From Amycolatopsis albispora (GTDB lineage Bacteria > Actinomycetota > Actinomycetes > Mycobacteriales > Pseudonocardiaceae): 64,000 bases of DNA. The stretch covers positions 2,728,001-2,792,000 of the forward strand of contig NZ_CP015163.1 in the NCBI RefSeq assembly GCF_003312875.1. Direction: 5' to 3'. The position numbers and the translations under genes were made by a program. Under the pieces are notes generated by a model. It had not been told where the DNA came from. It ran no database searches and saw nothing but the letters and a program-made list of their open reading frames with translations. Positions 31,530 to 40,162 of the stretch are shown one piece after another (position 1 is the stretch's first letter; each line of letters opens with the position of its first letter).

Positions 31530-32356
31530 CCACGATCAACATGGCGGTACTGCCGAAGAATCGTGCCGACCGGCTGCGCTGGGCGGTGGTGGACTCACTG
31601 GTCATCGCCCGGCGCGACCTGACGCACTGGATCCGCCGCCCGACCCAGGTGGTGGGCGGAATGCTGTTCCCGGCGTTCTCGATCCTGCTGTTCGGTTACG
31701 TGTTCGGCAGTTCGATCATCATTCCCGGCGGCGGCGACTACCGCGAATTCCTCATGCCCGGCCTGTTCGGCCAGACCATGATGTTCGGCATCGGCCAGAC
31801 GATGACCGCGGTCACCACCGACGCCGACCGCGGGGTCACCGACCGGTTCCGCTCGCTGCCGATGTCGAAAACCGCGGTGGTGGCCGGGCGGAGCATCGCC
31901 GACATCGCGAACTCGTCGCTGGACCTGCTCATCCTGATGGCCTGCGGGCTGATCGTCGGCTGGACCTGGCACGGCAGCTTCGGGGCGGCGCTGGCCGGGG
32001 CCGGGCTGCTGCTCCTGCTGCGGTTCGGGGTGATCTGGGTGGGCATCTACATCGGACTGGTGCTGCCCAGCCCGGAAAGCGTGTCCTCGGCGTGGATGCT
32101 GCTGTTCCCGTTCACCATGATCGCGAACACCTTCGTGCTGCCGTCCAGCATGCCGGACTGGCTCCGGGTGCTGGCCGAGTGGAACCCGCTGTCGGCGACG
32201 GTGGGCGCGACCCGTGAACTGTTCGGCAATCCCGGCGTGGCCGGGGATTCCTGGGTGAGCCAGCACTACCTGCTGATGGCGGTGGTGTGGCCGGTGCTGC
32301 TGGTGGCGATCTTCCTGCCGCTGTCGATCCGGCGCTACCGCCGCCTGAGCAACTGA
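31526..32356 (+). CDS. ABC-2 type permease, DrrB-like
   Basis: A 276-residue membrane protein with six predicted helices and the ABC-2 signature region (SPESVSSAWMLLFPFTMIANTFVLPSSMPDWLRVLAEWNPLSATVGATREL). It is the membrane partner of the preceding DrrA-like ATPase. The GTG start overlaps the ATPase stop (GTGA). Substrate is unknown, presumably the lipidated lanthipeptide of this locus. Confidence 0.93.
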   Translation: MTTINMAVLPKNRADRLRWAVVDSLVIARRDLTHWIRRPTQVVGGMLFPAFSILLFGYVFGSSIIIPGGGDYREFLMPGLFGQTMMFGIGQTMTAVTTDADRGVTDRFRSLPMSKTAVVAGRSIADIANSSLDLLILMACGLIVGWTWHGSFGAALAGAGLLLLLRFGVIWVGIYIGLVLPSPESVSSAWMLLFPFTMIANTFVLPSSMPDWLRVLAEWNPLSATVGATRELFGNPGVAGDSWVSQHYLLMAVVWPVLLVAIFLPLSIRRYRRLSN

Positions 32357-32391
32357 CCGGCGCACCGCACCACGGCACTATGATCGGCGGC

Positions 32392-33270
32392 ATGGACGAC
32401 GAGCTGGCCGGGCCCGACGAGAAGTGGACCTTCGACCTCCGCGAGGTCCGGATCATTCCCGCGCCGGACGGCGACCTGCACGAGCTGCGGCGCGCGCTGG
32501 GCCCGGTCAGCGTCCCGCTGGCGGCGCTGACCGGGATCAGCTTCGAACCGGGCCGCCGCAGCTGCCGCCTGCGCCTGCAACTGCGTGCCGGGGCCGATCC
32601 GCTGACCCAGGTGTCCAGCGACTGGCTCACCGGCCGGGCCGATCCGTACCAGCTCACCGTGGAAGCCGAGCGCTCCGCGGCGGCCGAGTACTTCGCCGGC
32701 CGGGTCCGCGACGCGCTGCTCGTCGAGCAGGTGCCCGAGGGGCCGGCCGAGCAGTACCTGATGCCGGGGCCGCGGGTGCCGGTGACCGCCGCCGCCGGGG
32801 ACGGCACGGTGGTCTTCGACGGCGAGCGGCTCCGCTTCGAGTGGAACTGGCTGGCCGACGACCGCAAGCGCGCGATGGGGCCGCAGCAACTGCGGCTGGC
32901 CGACGTGGCGGCGGTCGAGTGGCAGCCGGTGGTCGGGCTCGACCACGGCTTTCTCCGGTTCCGGCCGCGCGGGATGAGCACTCCCCCGCCGATCGAGCAC
33001 GACCCCTACAGCCTGCACTGGGGAATCAAGCGGGAGGGTGGCACGGCGGTGCTGGTCGCCGCCGCGGTCGCGGCCCGGCTCCCGCACCCGTCGGAGACCA
33101 CCGCGGAACCACTGGCGCTCCCCGCGGCGGCACCGGCACCGGCCGGCGAGGTCCACGAAGCCGACGCGCTGCTGCACCGGCTGCGCGAACTCGGGGCCCT
33201 GCACCGGGACGGCATCCTCACCGACGACGAATTCGCCGCGGCGAAACAACTCCTGCTCAAACCGCGCTGA
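32392..33270 (+). CDS. DUF4429-like protein with C-terminal SHOCT motif
   Basis: A 292-residue soluble protein with two similar beta-rich halves (about residues 10-115 and 120-225), a Pro/Ala-rich linker and a C-terminal short helix-turn segment, LHRLRELGALHRDGILTDDEFAAAKQLLL, which is a SHOCT motif. Proteins of this layout are common in actinomycetes; their function is unknown to me. It follows the permease gene by 35 bases but may be housekeeping rather than pathway-related. An alternative ATG lies four codons upstream at 32380. Confidence 0.8.
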   Translation: MDDELAGPDEKWTFDLREVRIIPAPDGDLHELRRALGPVSVPLAALTGISFEPGRRSCRLRLQLRAGADPLTQVSSDWLTGRADPYQLTVEAERSAAAEYFAGRVRDALLVEQVPEGPAEQYLMPGPRVPVTAAAGDGTVVFDGERLRFEWNWLADDRKRAMGPQQLRLADVAAVEWQPVVGLDHGFLRFRPRGMSTPPPIEHDPYSLHWGIKREGGTAVLVAAAVAARLPHPSETTAEPLALPAAAPAPAGEVHEADALLHRLRELGALHRDGILTDDEFAAAKQLLLKPR

Positions 33271-34087
33271 GCCCGGTCACCCGGCGGCGGGCCCGGTGCC
33301 CGAGCACCACGGCGGTCGCGCCGAGCGCGAAAGGCAGCGCCCAGAACGCCACCGCGCTGAGCGGTTCGACCCCCTCGACCCGGGACAGCCCGTCACTGAG
33401 CGGGGTGGTGCCCGGGGTGAAGAACTGGGCCGCCACCTGGTAGGCGGTGTGGAAACCGATCCCGGTCCACACGGTGCCGGTCGCCGCTCGGCAGGCGCCG
33501 AGCGCCAGCCCGAAGGTGAAGAACAGCAGCACGCGCACCGGGCCGTCGATCCCGCCCCAGCACAGGGCCCACAGGGTGAACAGCGCGGCCTGGGCCACCA
33601 CGACCACCGGCGTCCGGTACCGCTCAGCCAGGTTGCGGAACAGGTAGCCGCGGAAGATCAGTTCCTCCGGCAGCGCCTCGTAGCAGATCACCAGCGCCAC
33701 CAGCGCCAGCAGCGACGCGGCCACCTCGGCCGCGTCACCGGTCACGGTCACCCGCGCCCAGCCGAGCCCGGTGCACAGCGCCCAGCCGAGCGCGGCGGGC
33801 ACCAGCCACAAAACCATGCCCAGCAGGAAAAACCGCCAGCCGGCGCGGGGCGGGCCCAGCTGGAGCTCCCGCCACGGACGCCGGTCGAGGAAGCGGCAGG
33901 CGAGCGCGATCGCGGCCACCGTGAGCACCGTGGCGCTGACCGCCCGGATCGTGTGGGCCAGCAGGTCACGACCGGTCGAGGGCAGCAGCAGATCCAGGCC
34001 CTGCACCAGGAGCAGCCAGATCAGGACCGCGGCCGCGAACACCGCACCCACCCGCACCCACAACGCCACCGGCGTCTCGAATCTCAT
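33257..34087 (-). CDS. CPBP-family intramembrane protease
   Basis: A 276-residue membrane protein with about eight helices. The CPBP (Abi, Rce1-like) motifs are present: EELIFRGYLF (glutamates plus Arg) and the downstream His in GIGFHTAYQVA. Such proteases cut within membranes, and some give self-immunity to peptide antibiotics, which would fit this locus, but they are also widespread housekeeping genes. ATG 34087 is preferred; the frame stays open 20 codons upstream. Its 3' end overlaps the DUF4429-like gene by 14 bases, convergently. Confidence 0.85.
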   Translation of the reverse strand: MRFETPVALWVRVGAVFAAAVLIWLLLVQGLDLLLPSTGRDLLAHTIRAVSATVLTVAAIALACRFLDRRPWRELQLGPPRAGWRFFLLGMVLWLVPAALGWALCTGLGWARVTVTGDAAEVAASLLALVALVICYEALPEELIFRGYLFRNLAERYRTPVVVVAQAALFTLWALCWGGIDGPVRVLLFFTFGLALGACRAATGTVWTGIGFHTAYQVAAQFFTPGTTPLSDGLSRVEGVEPLSAVAFWALPFALGATAVVLGHRARRRVTGLSAV

Positions 34088-34163
34088 TCGATCACGTAAG
34101 CACAGCGCACCGGTGCCCGCAGGCCGAAAGTCCACCGGAACGGGCAAACCTGGGCGCGGGGCG

Positions 34164-35015
34164 TCAGCGCCAGTGGTGGAAACCGCGCCCGGTCTTGCGG
34201 CCGAGGTGCCCGGCGGCGATCAGCTCGAGCAGCCGCTCGTCCGGGGTGAACCGGGGCTCCCCGGTGCATTCGGCCAGCACGCCCAGGGTGTCGGCGACGG
34301 TGTCCAGGCCGATCAGGTCCGCCGTGCGCAGCGGTCCCAGCTGGTGTCCCAGGCACTGCTGGAAAAGCCGGTCCACCGTGGCCGCGTCCGCGGTTCCGGC
34401 GCCCACCACGGCGGCGGCCTCGTTGATGGCGGGCATCAGCACCCGGTTGAGCGCGAATCCGGGCCCGTCGGCGACCACGATCCCGGTTTTGCCCAGTGCC
34501 GCCAGCAGGTCCCCGGCCGCGCGGAGGGTGTCCGGCCCGGTGCGCGGACCGCGGACCAGTTCCACGGTCTCCTTCATCGGCGCCGGGTTCATGAAGTGCA
34601 GGCCGACCACCCCGGCCGGGCGCCGGGTGCACGCGGCCAGCCGGTCGATGGGGATCGCCGAGGTGACCGAGGCGAGCACCGCCCCGGCCGGGCAGCACCG
34701 GTCCAGTTCCGCGAAAACCGCTTCCTTGAGCGGAATCCGTTCCGGGGCGCACTCGAGCACAAAGCCGGTCCCGGCCAGGTCCTCGAACCGGCCGGTCCAG
34801 CGGACCCGGCCCGTCACCGTGGACACCGGCGCGGCGGCGGGATCGCGGCGCACCAGCCGGATCCGCCGGAGTTCCTCGGCCAGGCGCACCGGCGCGGTGC
34901 CGAGCGCCTCCGGCACCGGGTCCACGACCACCACCGGAAACCCGGCCTCGGCCAGGCAGTGCGTGACGCCCAGGCCCATCGTCCCGGCGCCGACCACACC
35001 GATCTGCTGTCTCAT
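34164..35015 (-). CDS. 3-hydroxyacyl-CoA dehydrogenase-like protein (FkbK-like)
   Basis: A 283-residue dehydrogenase with GAGTMG (9-14) for NAD binding, the catalytic His140 in GLHFMNPAPMKETVEL and a C-terminal helical domain ending GRGFHHW. In methoxymalonyl-ACP pathways (FkbK, AsmP-type) this enzyme oxidises the 3-hydroxyl of glyceryl-ACP. It is the last gene of a five-gene minus-strand operon with an FkbH-like HAD, an acyl-CoA dehydrogenase and an ACP; the ATG overlaps the FkbH-like stop by four bases. The O-methyltransferase (FkbG) is absent. Confidence 0.88.
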   Translation of the reverse strand: MRQQIGVVGAGTMGLGVTHCLAEAGFPVVVVDPVPEALGTAPVRLAEELRRIRLVRRDPAAAPVSTVTGRVRWTGRFEDLAGTGFVLECAPERIPLKEAVFAELDRCCPAGAVLASVTSAIPIDRLAACTRRPAGVVGLHFMNPAPMKETVELVRGPRTGPDTLRAAGDLLAALGKTGIVVADGPGFALNRVLMPAINEAAAVVGAGTADAATVDRLFQQCLGHQLGPLRTADLIGLDTVADTLGVLAECTGEPRFTPDERLLELIAAGHLGRKTGRGFHHWR

Positions 35016-36076
35016 GAGCGCTCTCCCGGGTTCGGCGGACCGGCGACCACCCGGACCGGATGGGCTCGCGGTCGCGGCGGGCGGGCCGGGTCGACGGACA
35101 GGCGGAGCCGGTCCGCGGTGCCGCCGTCCACCGCGTAGCCCGCGAACCGCAGGGTCACCAGCATGATCCGGTTGACCGGGGTGGGCACGAACTCGGCCAC
35201 CGGCCGCCTGCCGGCGGCCAGCGCGGTGCGCACCAGGTGGTCCAGCAGGGCGGCACCGGCCCCGCGGGAGAGCACCCGGCAGGACATCAGCAGCAGTTCG
35301 AGGACCGACTCGTCGGCGGTCACCGCGTTGACGGCGAGGCCGACGGTGCCGTAGGAGCCGAGGCGGTCCACCAGATCGGCGACCAGCACCTCGTGATCGG
35401 GTGAGCCGCACAACGCACGCAGCCTGCCGAGTCCCAGCGTGCGCCCGGTGGTGTTGAGCTGATGCGTGCGCACGGTCAGTTCGTGCGCCCTGGCCAGATC
35501 CCGTTCGGTGGCGGGCCGGACGGTGAGCACGAGATCCAGCGTGGTGAGGAACTCCGCGGCCGGGCCCGGGTACTCCTGTTCGGCGGCCCGCCGCAGCCGG
35601 TCGGCGCGGTAGAGCTGCCGCCGGCCACGGGCTTCCTCGGTGATGACGCCCGGGGTGAACTCCGGCCGCCCGGGCAGCCCGGCCACCGCGCCTGCCGGGA
35701 AGCAGCGCACGGCGGGCAGCGCGGCGGCCACCTCCGCCCGCTCGAATTCGTCGTTGTCCACCAAGGCGACGGTGTCCAGGCCGATCCCCAGTTCGGCGGC
35801 GATTTCCCGGATCGCCGCCGACTTGGCGCCCCAGCCGATCCGGACGGCGCTGAACAGCTCGTCGAGCCCGTGGCGGGCGAGGTGGGCTTCGACGGGCGCC
35901 GGGACCGAGCGGCTGGCCACCGCGTGCAGAATGCCGCGCCGGTCCAGCGCACGCAGGGTGGCCACCGCGGCCGGGAACGGCGGCGGCTCGTCGCCTTCCA
36001 GCACCACACCGTCCCACACCGTGTCGTCGAGATCCCAGACCAGGCACTTCACCGGCGGCGGGCCGGGCCGGCTCAT
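35012..36076 (-). CDS. FkbH-like HAD protein: glyceryl-ACP formation
   Basis: A 354-residue protein of the FkbH family: N-terminal HAD phosphatase-like domain with DLDDT (Asp15, Asp17) and the later VDNDEFERAE metal site, plus a C-terminal GNAT-like domain (about 190-330). FkbH enzymes take 1,3-bisphosphoglycerate, remove phosphate and load glycerate on a dedicated ACP. The small ACP at 37197-37439 is the likely partner. Start and stop overlap their neighbours by four bases (ATGA). Confidence 0.92.
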   Translation of the reverse strand: MSRPGPPPVKCLVWDLDDTVWDGVVLEGDEPPPFPAAVATLRALDRRGILHAVASRSVPAPVEAHLARHGLDELFSAVRIGWGAKSAAIREIAAELGIGLDTVALVDNDEFERAEVAAALPAVRCFPAGAVAGLPGRPEFTPGVITEEARGRRQLYRADRLRRAAEQEYPGPAAEFLTTLDLVLTVRPATERDLARAHELTVRTHQLNTTGRTLGLGRLRALCGSPDHEVLVADLVDRLGSYGTVGLAVNAVTADESVLELLLMSCRVLSRGAGAALLDHLVRTALAAGRRPVAEFVPTPVNRIMLVTLRFAGYAVDGGTADRLRLSVDPARPPRPRAHPVRVVAGPPNPGERS

Positions 36077-37209
36077 CGGGCGCCCGCCGTGGAATATCCG
36101 TGGCGCCGCAACAGGTCCTCGGCCACGGTCAGCTCGCACACCTGCGCGGAGCCCTCGATGATCTCCATCACCTTGGCATCGCGGAAGAACCGGCCGGGAC
36201 GGCTCTCCGGGGCGCAGCCGGCCGCGCCGAGCACCTGCACCGCGGAACCGGCGACCTCGGCCGCCGCCCGCGCCGCGGCGTACTTGGCCGCCACGGTGCC
36301 GACCACCGCTTCCGGGTCACCGGCGGCACGCAGCCGCGCCGCCCGCCGGCACAGTTCCCTGGCGGCCGCGGTGTCCACCGCGGCCCGGCCCAGCAGCCCG
36401 CGGACGACCTGGTGCTCGGCCAGGGAAACCCCGCCCTGACGGCGGTTCACCACGTGCCCGGTGGCCTCCCGCAAGCAGGCCTCGGCCATGCCGACACAGC
36501 CCCAGCCCACGGTGAACCGCCCGTGGTCCAAAGCCGTGGCCACCACGTGCGAGAGCCCGAAACCCGGTGGCGCCACCAGGTTCTCCGCCGGCACCGAGAC
36601 CGCGTCGAACCGCAGGTGGGCCAGCTGGGCCGCGCGCATCCCGAGCTGGCCGGTCACCGGTTCGCGCCACACCCCGGGGCGGTCGGCCTCCACCAGCACC
36701 GTGGTGTGCTCCCCGTCGACCAGGCCGGAAACCAGGAACACGTCGGCGACCTGCCCGAAGGTGACCCACCGCTTGCGGCCGGTCAGCTCGAATCCCGTGC
36801 CTGCCCGGCTGATCGTGGTCGTGGCCACGGCCAGGTCGGTACCGGCGCCCTCCTCGGTCACCGCGAATCCGGCGATCCGGGTGCCGCGGGCCAGCGCGGG
36901 CAGCCACCGGTCGCGCTGGGCGGGGGTGCCCCAGCGCAGCAGCGCCGCCGAAACCATGCCCTGCACCGTGACCAGGCCGCGCAGCGCGCTGCACACGCCG
37001 CCGAGGTGGGCACACAGCTCACCGAGCGCGGCCGCCCCGGCGTCGAGACCACCGTGCGCGCGCGGCAGATCGGCGCCGAGCAGCCCGTTCGCGCCCAGTG
37101 CCCGCGCCATCTCCGCCGGGAGCGCACCGCGCCGGTCCCAGCCCGTGGCCTCCTCGCGCACGGCCGCGGCGAAGTCGGCGCCCAGGGCTTCCACGCTCAG
37201 CACGCGCAC
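36073..37209 (-). CDS. Acyl-CoA dehydrogenase-like protein (FkbI-like)
   Basis: A 378-residue flavoprotein of the acyl-CoA dehydrogenase family (FAEEGAGTDLA-type FAD/substrate segment FAVTEEGAGTDLA, and the C-terminal EIIEGSAQV). In hydroxymalonyl/methoxymalonyl-ACP pathways the FkbI-type member oxidises the three-carbon ACP-bound aldehyde to the carboxylate. It lies between the ACP and FkbH-like genes, as in fkb/asm-type cassettes. The GTG start at 37209 overlaps the ACP stop by 13 bases; GTG 37203 or 37194 are alternatives. Confidence 0.87.
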   Translation of the reverse strand: MRVLSVEALGADFAAAVREEATGWDRRGALPAEMARALGANGLLGADLPRAHGGLDAGAAALGELCAHLGGVCSALRGLVTVQGMVSAALLRWGTPAQRDRWLPALARGTRIAGFAVTEEGAGTDLAVATTTISRAGTGFELTGRKRWVTFGQVADVFLVSGLVDGEHTTVLVEADRPGVWREPVTGQLGMRAAQLAHLRFDAVSVPAENLVAPPGFGLSHVVATALDHGRFTVGWGCVGMAEACLREATGHVVNRRQGGVSLAEHQVVRGLLGRAAVDTAAARELCRRAARLRAAGDPEAVVGTVAAKYAAARAAAEVAGSAVQVLGAAGCAPESRPGRFFRDAKVMEIIEGSAQVCELTVAEDLLRRHGYSTAGAR

Positions 37210-37439
37210 TTGGCCACGACAAAGGCGGCCAGCCTGCTGACCGTGCGGAAATTGTCACGATCGAGGTCATCGACCTCGACGGTGAACGCGTAGCCGCGTT
37301 CGACGAACGCGATCAGTTCGATCGCGAAAAGCGAATTGACCAAACCGAGTTCGAAGTAGTCCTCGTCGTCGCCGACAGTTGTGCCGAGTGACCGGGTGAC
37401 GAACTCCCGGATCTCACGGGCGACCGCCGTCACTTCCAT
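37197..37439 (-). CDS. Acyl carrier protein of the three-carbon unit (FkbJ-like)
   Basis: An 80-residue carrier protein with Ser36 in GLVNSLFAIEL. The Asn-Ser-Leu instead of the common Asp-Ser-Leu is typical of ACPs that carry glyceryl or methoxymalonyl units. Its gene is in one operon with the FkbH-, FkbI- and FkbK-like genes and follows the KAS III-like gene by 38 bases. It should carry glycerate and its oxidation products up to hydroxymalonate. Confidence 0.92.
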   Translation of the reverse strand: MEVTAVAREIREFVTRSLGTTVGDDEDYFELGLVNSLFAIELIAFVERGYAFTVEVDDLDRDNFRTVSRLAAFVVAKCAC

Positions 37440-37477
37440 CGCACATCCCCCATGGGCTCGCCGCGCGGGTGGTTTTG

Positions 37478-38464
37478 TCAGAGCAGGTCGTCCCCGGCGC
37501 CCGTGCCGAGGAGCACCAGGCTCCACGCGGCGGCGGGGCTGGCGTTCAGCAGCACCGCGTACTTGCCATCCCCCAGCCCGCCGCGGCCGATTTCGGCCCA
37601 CAGGTTGAGCAGGACGTCGTTGGCGCCGAGATGACCGAGGGTCCGCAGGTGCTCCCGGCACACCGGGCTGAGCTCGGCCTCCAGTACCTCCTCGGCGAAC
37701 CGGAAGGCGGCCGCGGACAGGTTGTGGCTGAGGTAGCAGGCGACCTCGTCCGGCCGCAACCCGTTGCGGTCGAACAGTCGCCGGCGCAGTTCCCGCAGCC
37801 GGTTGCGGGTCTCCACGGCCAGGCCGAAGGAGTAGTCCGGGAGGTCCCGGCACTCTTCGCGCCAGTCCCGGACCGGCCGGTCCCGGTAGTCCACCCGGAA
37901 CAGGTCCCAATGCCTGCCGTTGCTCTCCTGCAGGATGTCCAGCACCGAAACCGGTCCGTGCCGGGCGAGCACCACGGCGCCGCCGCCGTCCCCGTTCACC
38001 GTGACCGGATGCCGGTACCGCGCCGGGGTGGCCGGCTTGCTGCCGTGCACCACGAGCACCTCGCCCAGTTCCGGGTCCGCCGCCAGCAGGCCGCGGGCCG
38101 CCAGCAGCGCCGGGGTGACCGAGACGCAGCCGAGCCCGCCCACCGAGAAGGTCAGCGCGCGGTGCGCGCCGAACTCGGCCTGCAGCCGGGTCGCCTCCGA
38201 AGCCAGCAGGGCGGCCGGGGCGCGTGGCTCCACCACGATCAGCGCGCCGAGTTCCGCCGCGTCCAGCCCGGCTCCGGCCAGCGCCCGGCGACCGGCCTCG
38301 GCGGCGAGGTCGAACGCGGTGAGCCCGTCGTCGGCCCGGATCTCGTCGATGCCCAGGTTCGCCAGGTTTTCCCGTCCGGCGGGGGTCAGCTCCGCGACCT
38401 CCGGCAACTCGGCGACCTTGGCCGTGGCGGCGGGGTGGAAGAAAGCGGCGGTGCGTACCGCCAT
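37478..38464 (-). CDS. KAS III-like ketoacyl synthase or acyltransferase
   Basis: A 328-residue thiolase-fold protein of the KAS III type. The triad looks intact: Cys113 (GGLGCVSV), His247 (LSHNLS) and Asn282. KAS III-like enzymes start fatty acid chains, join acyl groups to ACP-bound units, or make esters. As the first gene of the hydroxymalonyl-ACP operon it may condense an acyl-ACP with the three-carbon unit; in tetronate pathways a KAS III-like enzyme uses glyceryl-ACP. ATG at 38464 is chosen because the family-like sequence begins there; an upstream GTG is possible. Confidence 0.85.
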   Translation of the reverse strand: MAVRTAAFFHPAATAKVAELPEVAELTPAGRENLANLGIDEIRADDGLTAFDLAAEAGRRALAGAGLDAAELGALIVVEPRAPAALLASEATRLQAEFGAHRALTFSVGGLGCVSVTPALLAARGLLAADPELGEVLVVHGSKPATPARYRHPVTVNGDGGGAVVLARHGPVSVLDILQESNGRHWDLFRVDYRDRPVRDWREECRDLPDYSFGLAVETRNRLRELRRRLFDRNGLRPDEVACYLSHNLSAAAFRFAEEVLEAELSPVCREHLRTLGHLGANDVLLNLWAEIGRGGLGDGKYAVLLNASPAAAWSLVLLGTGAGDDLL

Positions 38465-38510
38465 CGGCGCGCTCACCGCACCACGCCCGTTTTCCGCATT
38501 CCCACCCCTC

Positions 38511-38570
38511 AGAACCGGAACAAACCTTGCTGTCAATCAAGCACGCCGGCGATCAGCGCGTCAAGAACGA
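38511..38570 (-). promoter_or_regulatory. Possible promoter upstream of the KAS III operon
   Basis: On the minus strand there are two -35-like boxes, TTGACG at about 38566 and TTGACA at 38536-38531, in a locally AT-richer patch before the KAS III gene. Matching -10 boxes are weak (TTGATT near the second box), so only the general location is supported. The region also lies upstream of the divergent GntR gene. Confidence 0.35.
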
Positions 38571-38657
38571 CAATTCCGGGGCATTTGAATCCGTCCCCGT
38601 TCTCCCCGCGCTGCCGGTATTTCCGGCGCTTCCCGCAGCCGCCGGCACCGTCCGCCA

Positions 38658-38680
38658 ACTCCTCAGATAAGCTGAGGAGT
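38658..38680. promoter_or_regulatory. Perfect 9-bp inverted repeat upstream of the GntR gene
   Basis: ACTCCTCAG and CTGAGGAGT, five bases apart, end 16 bases before the regulator start. The size and location suit the autoregulatory operator of a FadR-type GntR protein. Confidence 0.6.
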
Positions 38681-38696
38681 AGTGAAAGGAGCCGAC

Positions 38697-39362
38697 ATGC
38701 CACCGGTCATCCGGCGCCCGCTGGCCGCGCAGGCGGCGGAGGTGCTGCTGGAACGCATCCGCGCCGCGGAATGGCCCGTCGGGCACAAGCTGCCCAGCGA
38801 GGCCGCCCTGGCCGCGCAGCTGGGCGTGGGCCGCTCGACCCTGCGTGAAGCGGTCCGCGAACTCGCCGCCAAGGGCGTGCTCGATTCCCGGCAGGGCGCC
38901 GGCGTGTTCGTCACCGCGGCCGACGTCGCCGAGGACTGGGACGCGGTCCTGCGGCGCGCGTCCGTGATCGCCGTCATCGAGGCGCGCGTGGCCATCGAAG
39001 CGGAGGCCGCGGCACTCGCCGCCGAGCGGCGCACGCCGGGCGACCTGCGTGCGCTGCGCCGGACGCTGGCCGGTCGCGAGTACCGGGGCCAGCCCGTCGA
39101 GGAGTACGTGGACGCGGACATGGCCTTCCACCGGGCCGTGCTCACCGCCGCGCACAACGACGTGCTCGTGGAGCTGTTCGACAGCTTCCTCCCGCGGCTG
39201 CGCAAGGCGATGATCGACATGCTCCGCGTCCATTCTCTCGAGCCACACGGCGACCACGCCGCGCACGCCGATCTCGTGACGGCCATCGCCGAACGCGAAC
39301 CGCAGGCGGCCGCCGCGCACAGCCGTTCCCACCTGACCGCACTGAAACGAGCCTTCGCATGA
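38697..39362 (+). CDS. GntR/FadR-family transcriptional regulator
   Basis: A 221-residue regulator: winged helix-turn-helix at about residues 8-75 (LPSEAALAAQLGVGRSTLREAVRELAAKGVL) and a FCD ligand-binding domain with an Asp/His pattern (DADMAFHRAVLTAAHND, HADLVTAI). FadR-type proteins sense small carboxylates or metals. AAGGAG lies five bases before the ATG at 38697. A perfect palindrome just upstream suggests self-regulation, and the end overlaps the ABC ATPase gene by four bases. It is at the edge of the biosynthetic locus; whether it controls the cluster is unknown. Confidence 0.9.
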   Translation: MPPVIRRPLAAQAAEVLLERIRAAEWPVGHKLPSEAALAAQLGVGRSTLREAVRELAAKGVLDSRQGAGVFVTAADVAEDWDAVLRRASVIAVIEARVAIEAEAAALAAERRTPGDLRALRRTLAGREYRGQPVEEYVDADMAFHRAVLTAAHNDVLVELFDSFLPRLRKAMIDMLRVHSLEPHGDHAAHADLVTAIAEREPQAAAAHSRSHLTALKRAFA

Positions 39363-40162
39363 GTCCCGTACTGGAACTGGACGGCGTGAACTTCCGCCGT
39401 CAGGGCAAGCAGATCCTGCACGGCGTGAGCTTCACCGTGCGGCGCGGCGAGCACTGGGCCCTGCTCGGCCCGAACGGCGCCGGCAAGAGCACGATCCTCG
39501 GCTTCTGCGGCGCCACCACCCATCCGACCACGGGCACGGTCCGCGTGCTCGGCGAGCAACTCGGCCGCGTGGAGCTGCAGGCGCTGCGCCGCGCGATCGG
39601 GCACGTGAACCCGCGGCACCCGCTGCGGTCACCGCTGACCGTTCGCGAGGTCGTCCTCACCGGGATCACCGGAACCGTCGACCTCCCGCCCCGCTGGCGT
39701 CCCGCGGCCGAGGACCTCGCCAAGGCGGACGCGCTCATCCGCGACCTCGGCCTGGCGGGCAAGGCCGAGGAACGCTGGCCCACTCTGTCGCAGGGGGAAC
39801 GCGGACGTGCACTGGTGGCGCGGGCGCTCAGCTGCGACCCGCGGCTGCTGTTGCTGGACGAGCCAGCCACGGGCCTGGACGTGGCCGCGCGCGAGCAACT
39901 GCTGGAAACCCTTGACCTGCTGGGCAAAACGCATCCCGGGGTGGCGTCGATCCTGGTCACCCACCACCTCGAGGAACTACCGGCCACGACCACGCACGCC
40001 TTGCTCGTGGCGCACGGCCGGGTGGTCACGTCCGGCCCGGCTGGCCGCGTGATCACCACCGAGCACGTTTCGGCGGCCTTCGAGCACCCCATCGAGGTGC
40101 AGCGCCACGACGGCCGCTGGGCGGCCCGCGCCGGGAGGCAGCTCGCGGCCTCGCCCACCTGA
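39359..40162 (+). CDS. Stand-alone ABC transporter ATPase
   Basis: A 267-residue ATPase with Walker A GPNGAGKST, signature LSQGERGRALVA, Walker B LLLLDEPATGLD and H-loop THH. The signature and size resemble ModF/iron-siderophore-type ATPases. No membrane partner lies next to it, so it may pair with a permease elsewhere or act in the cytoplasm. It is translationally coupled to the GntR gene. Confidence 0.88.
   Translation: MSPVLELDGVNFRRQGKQILHGVSFTVRRGEHWALLGPNGAGKSTILGFCGATTHPTTGTVRVLGEQLGRVELQALRRAIGHVNPRHPLRSPLTVREVVLTGITGTVDLPPRWRPAAEDLAKADALIRDLGLAGKAEERWPTLSQGERGRALVARALSCDPRLLLLDEPATGLDVAAREQLLETLDLLGKTHPGVASILVTHHLEELPATTTHALLVAHGRVVTSGPAGRVITTEHVSAAFEHPIEVQRHDGRWAARAGRQLAASPT

Noticed and set aside
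34164..38464. Complete methoxymalonyl-ACP pathway
   Set aside because: No O-methyltransferase is encoded in the window, so only hydroxymalonyl-ACP is supported.
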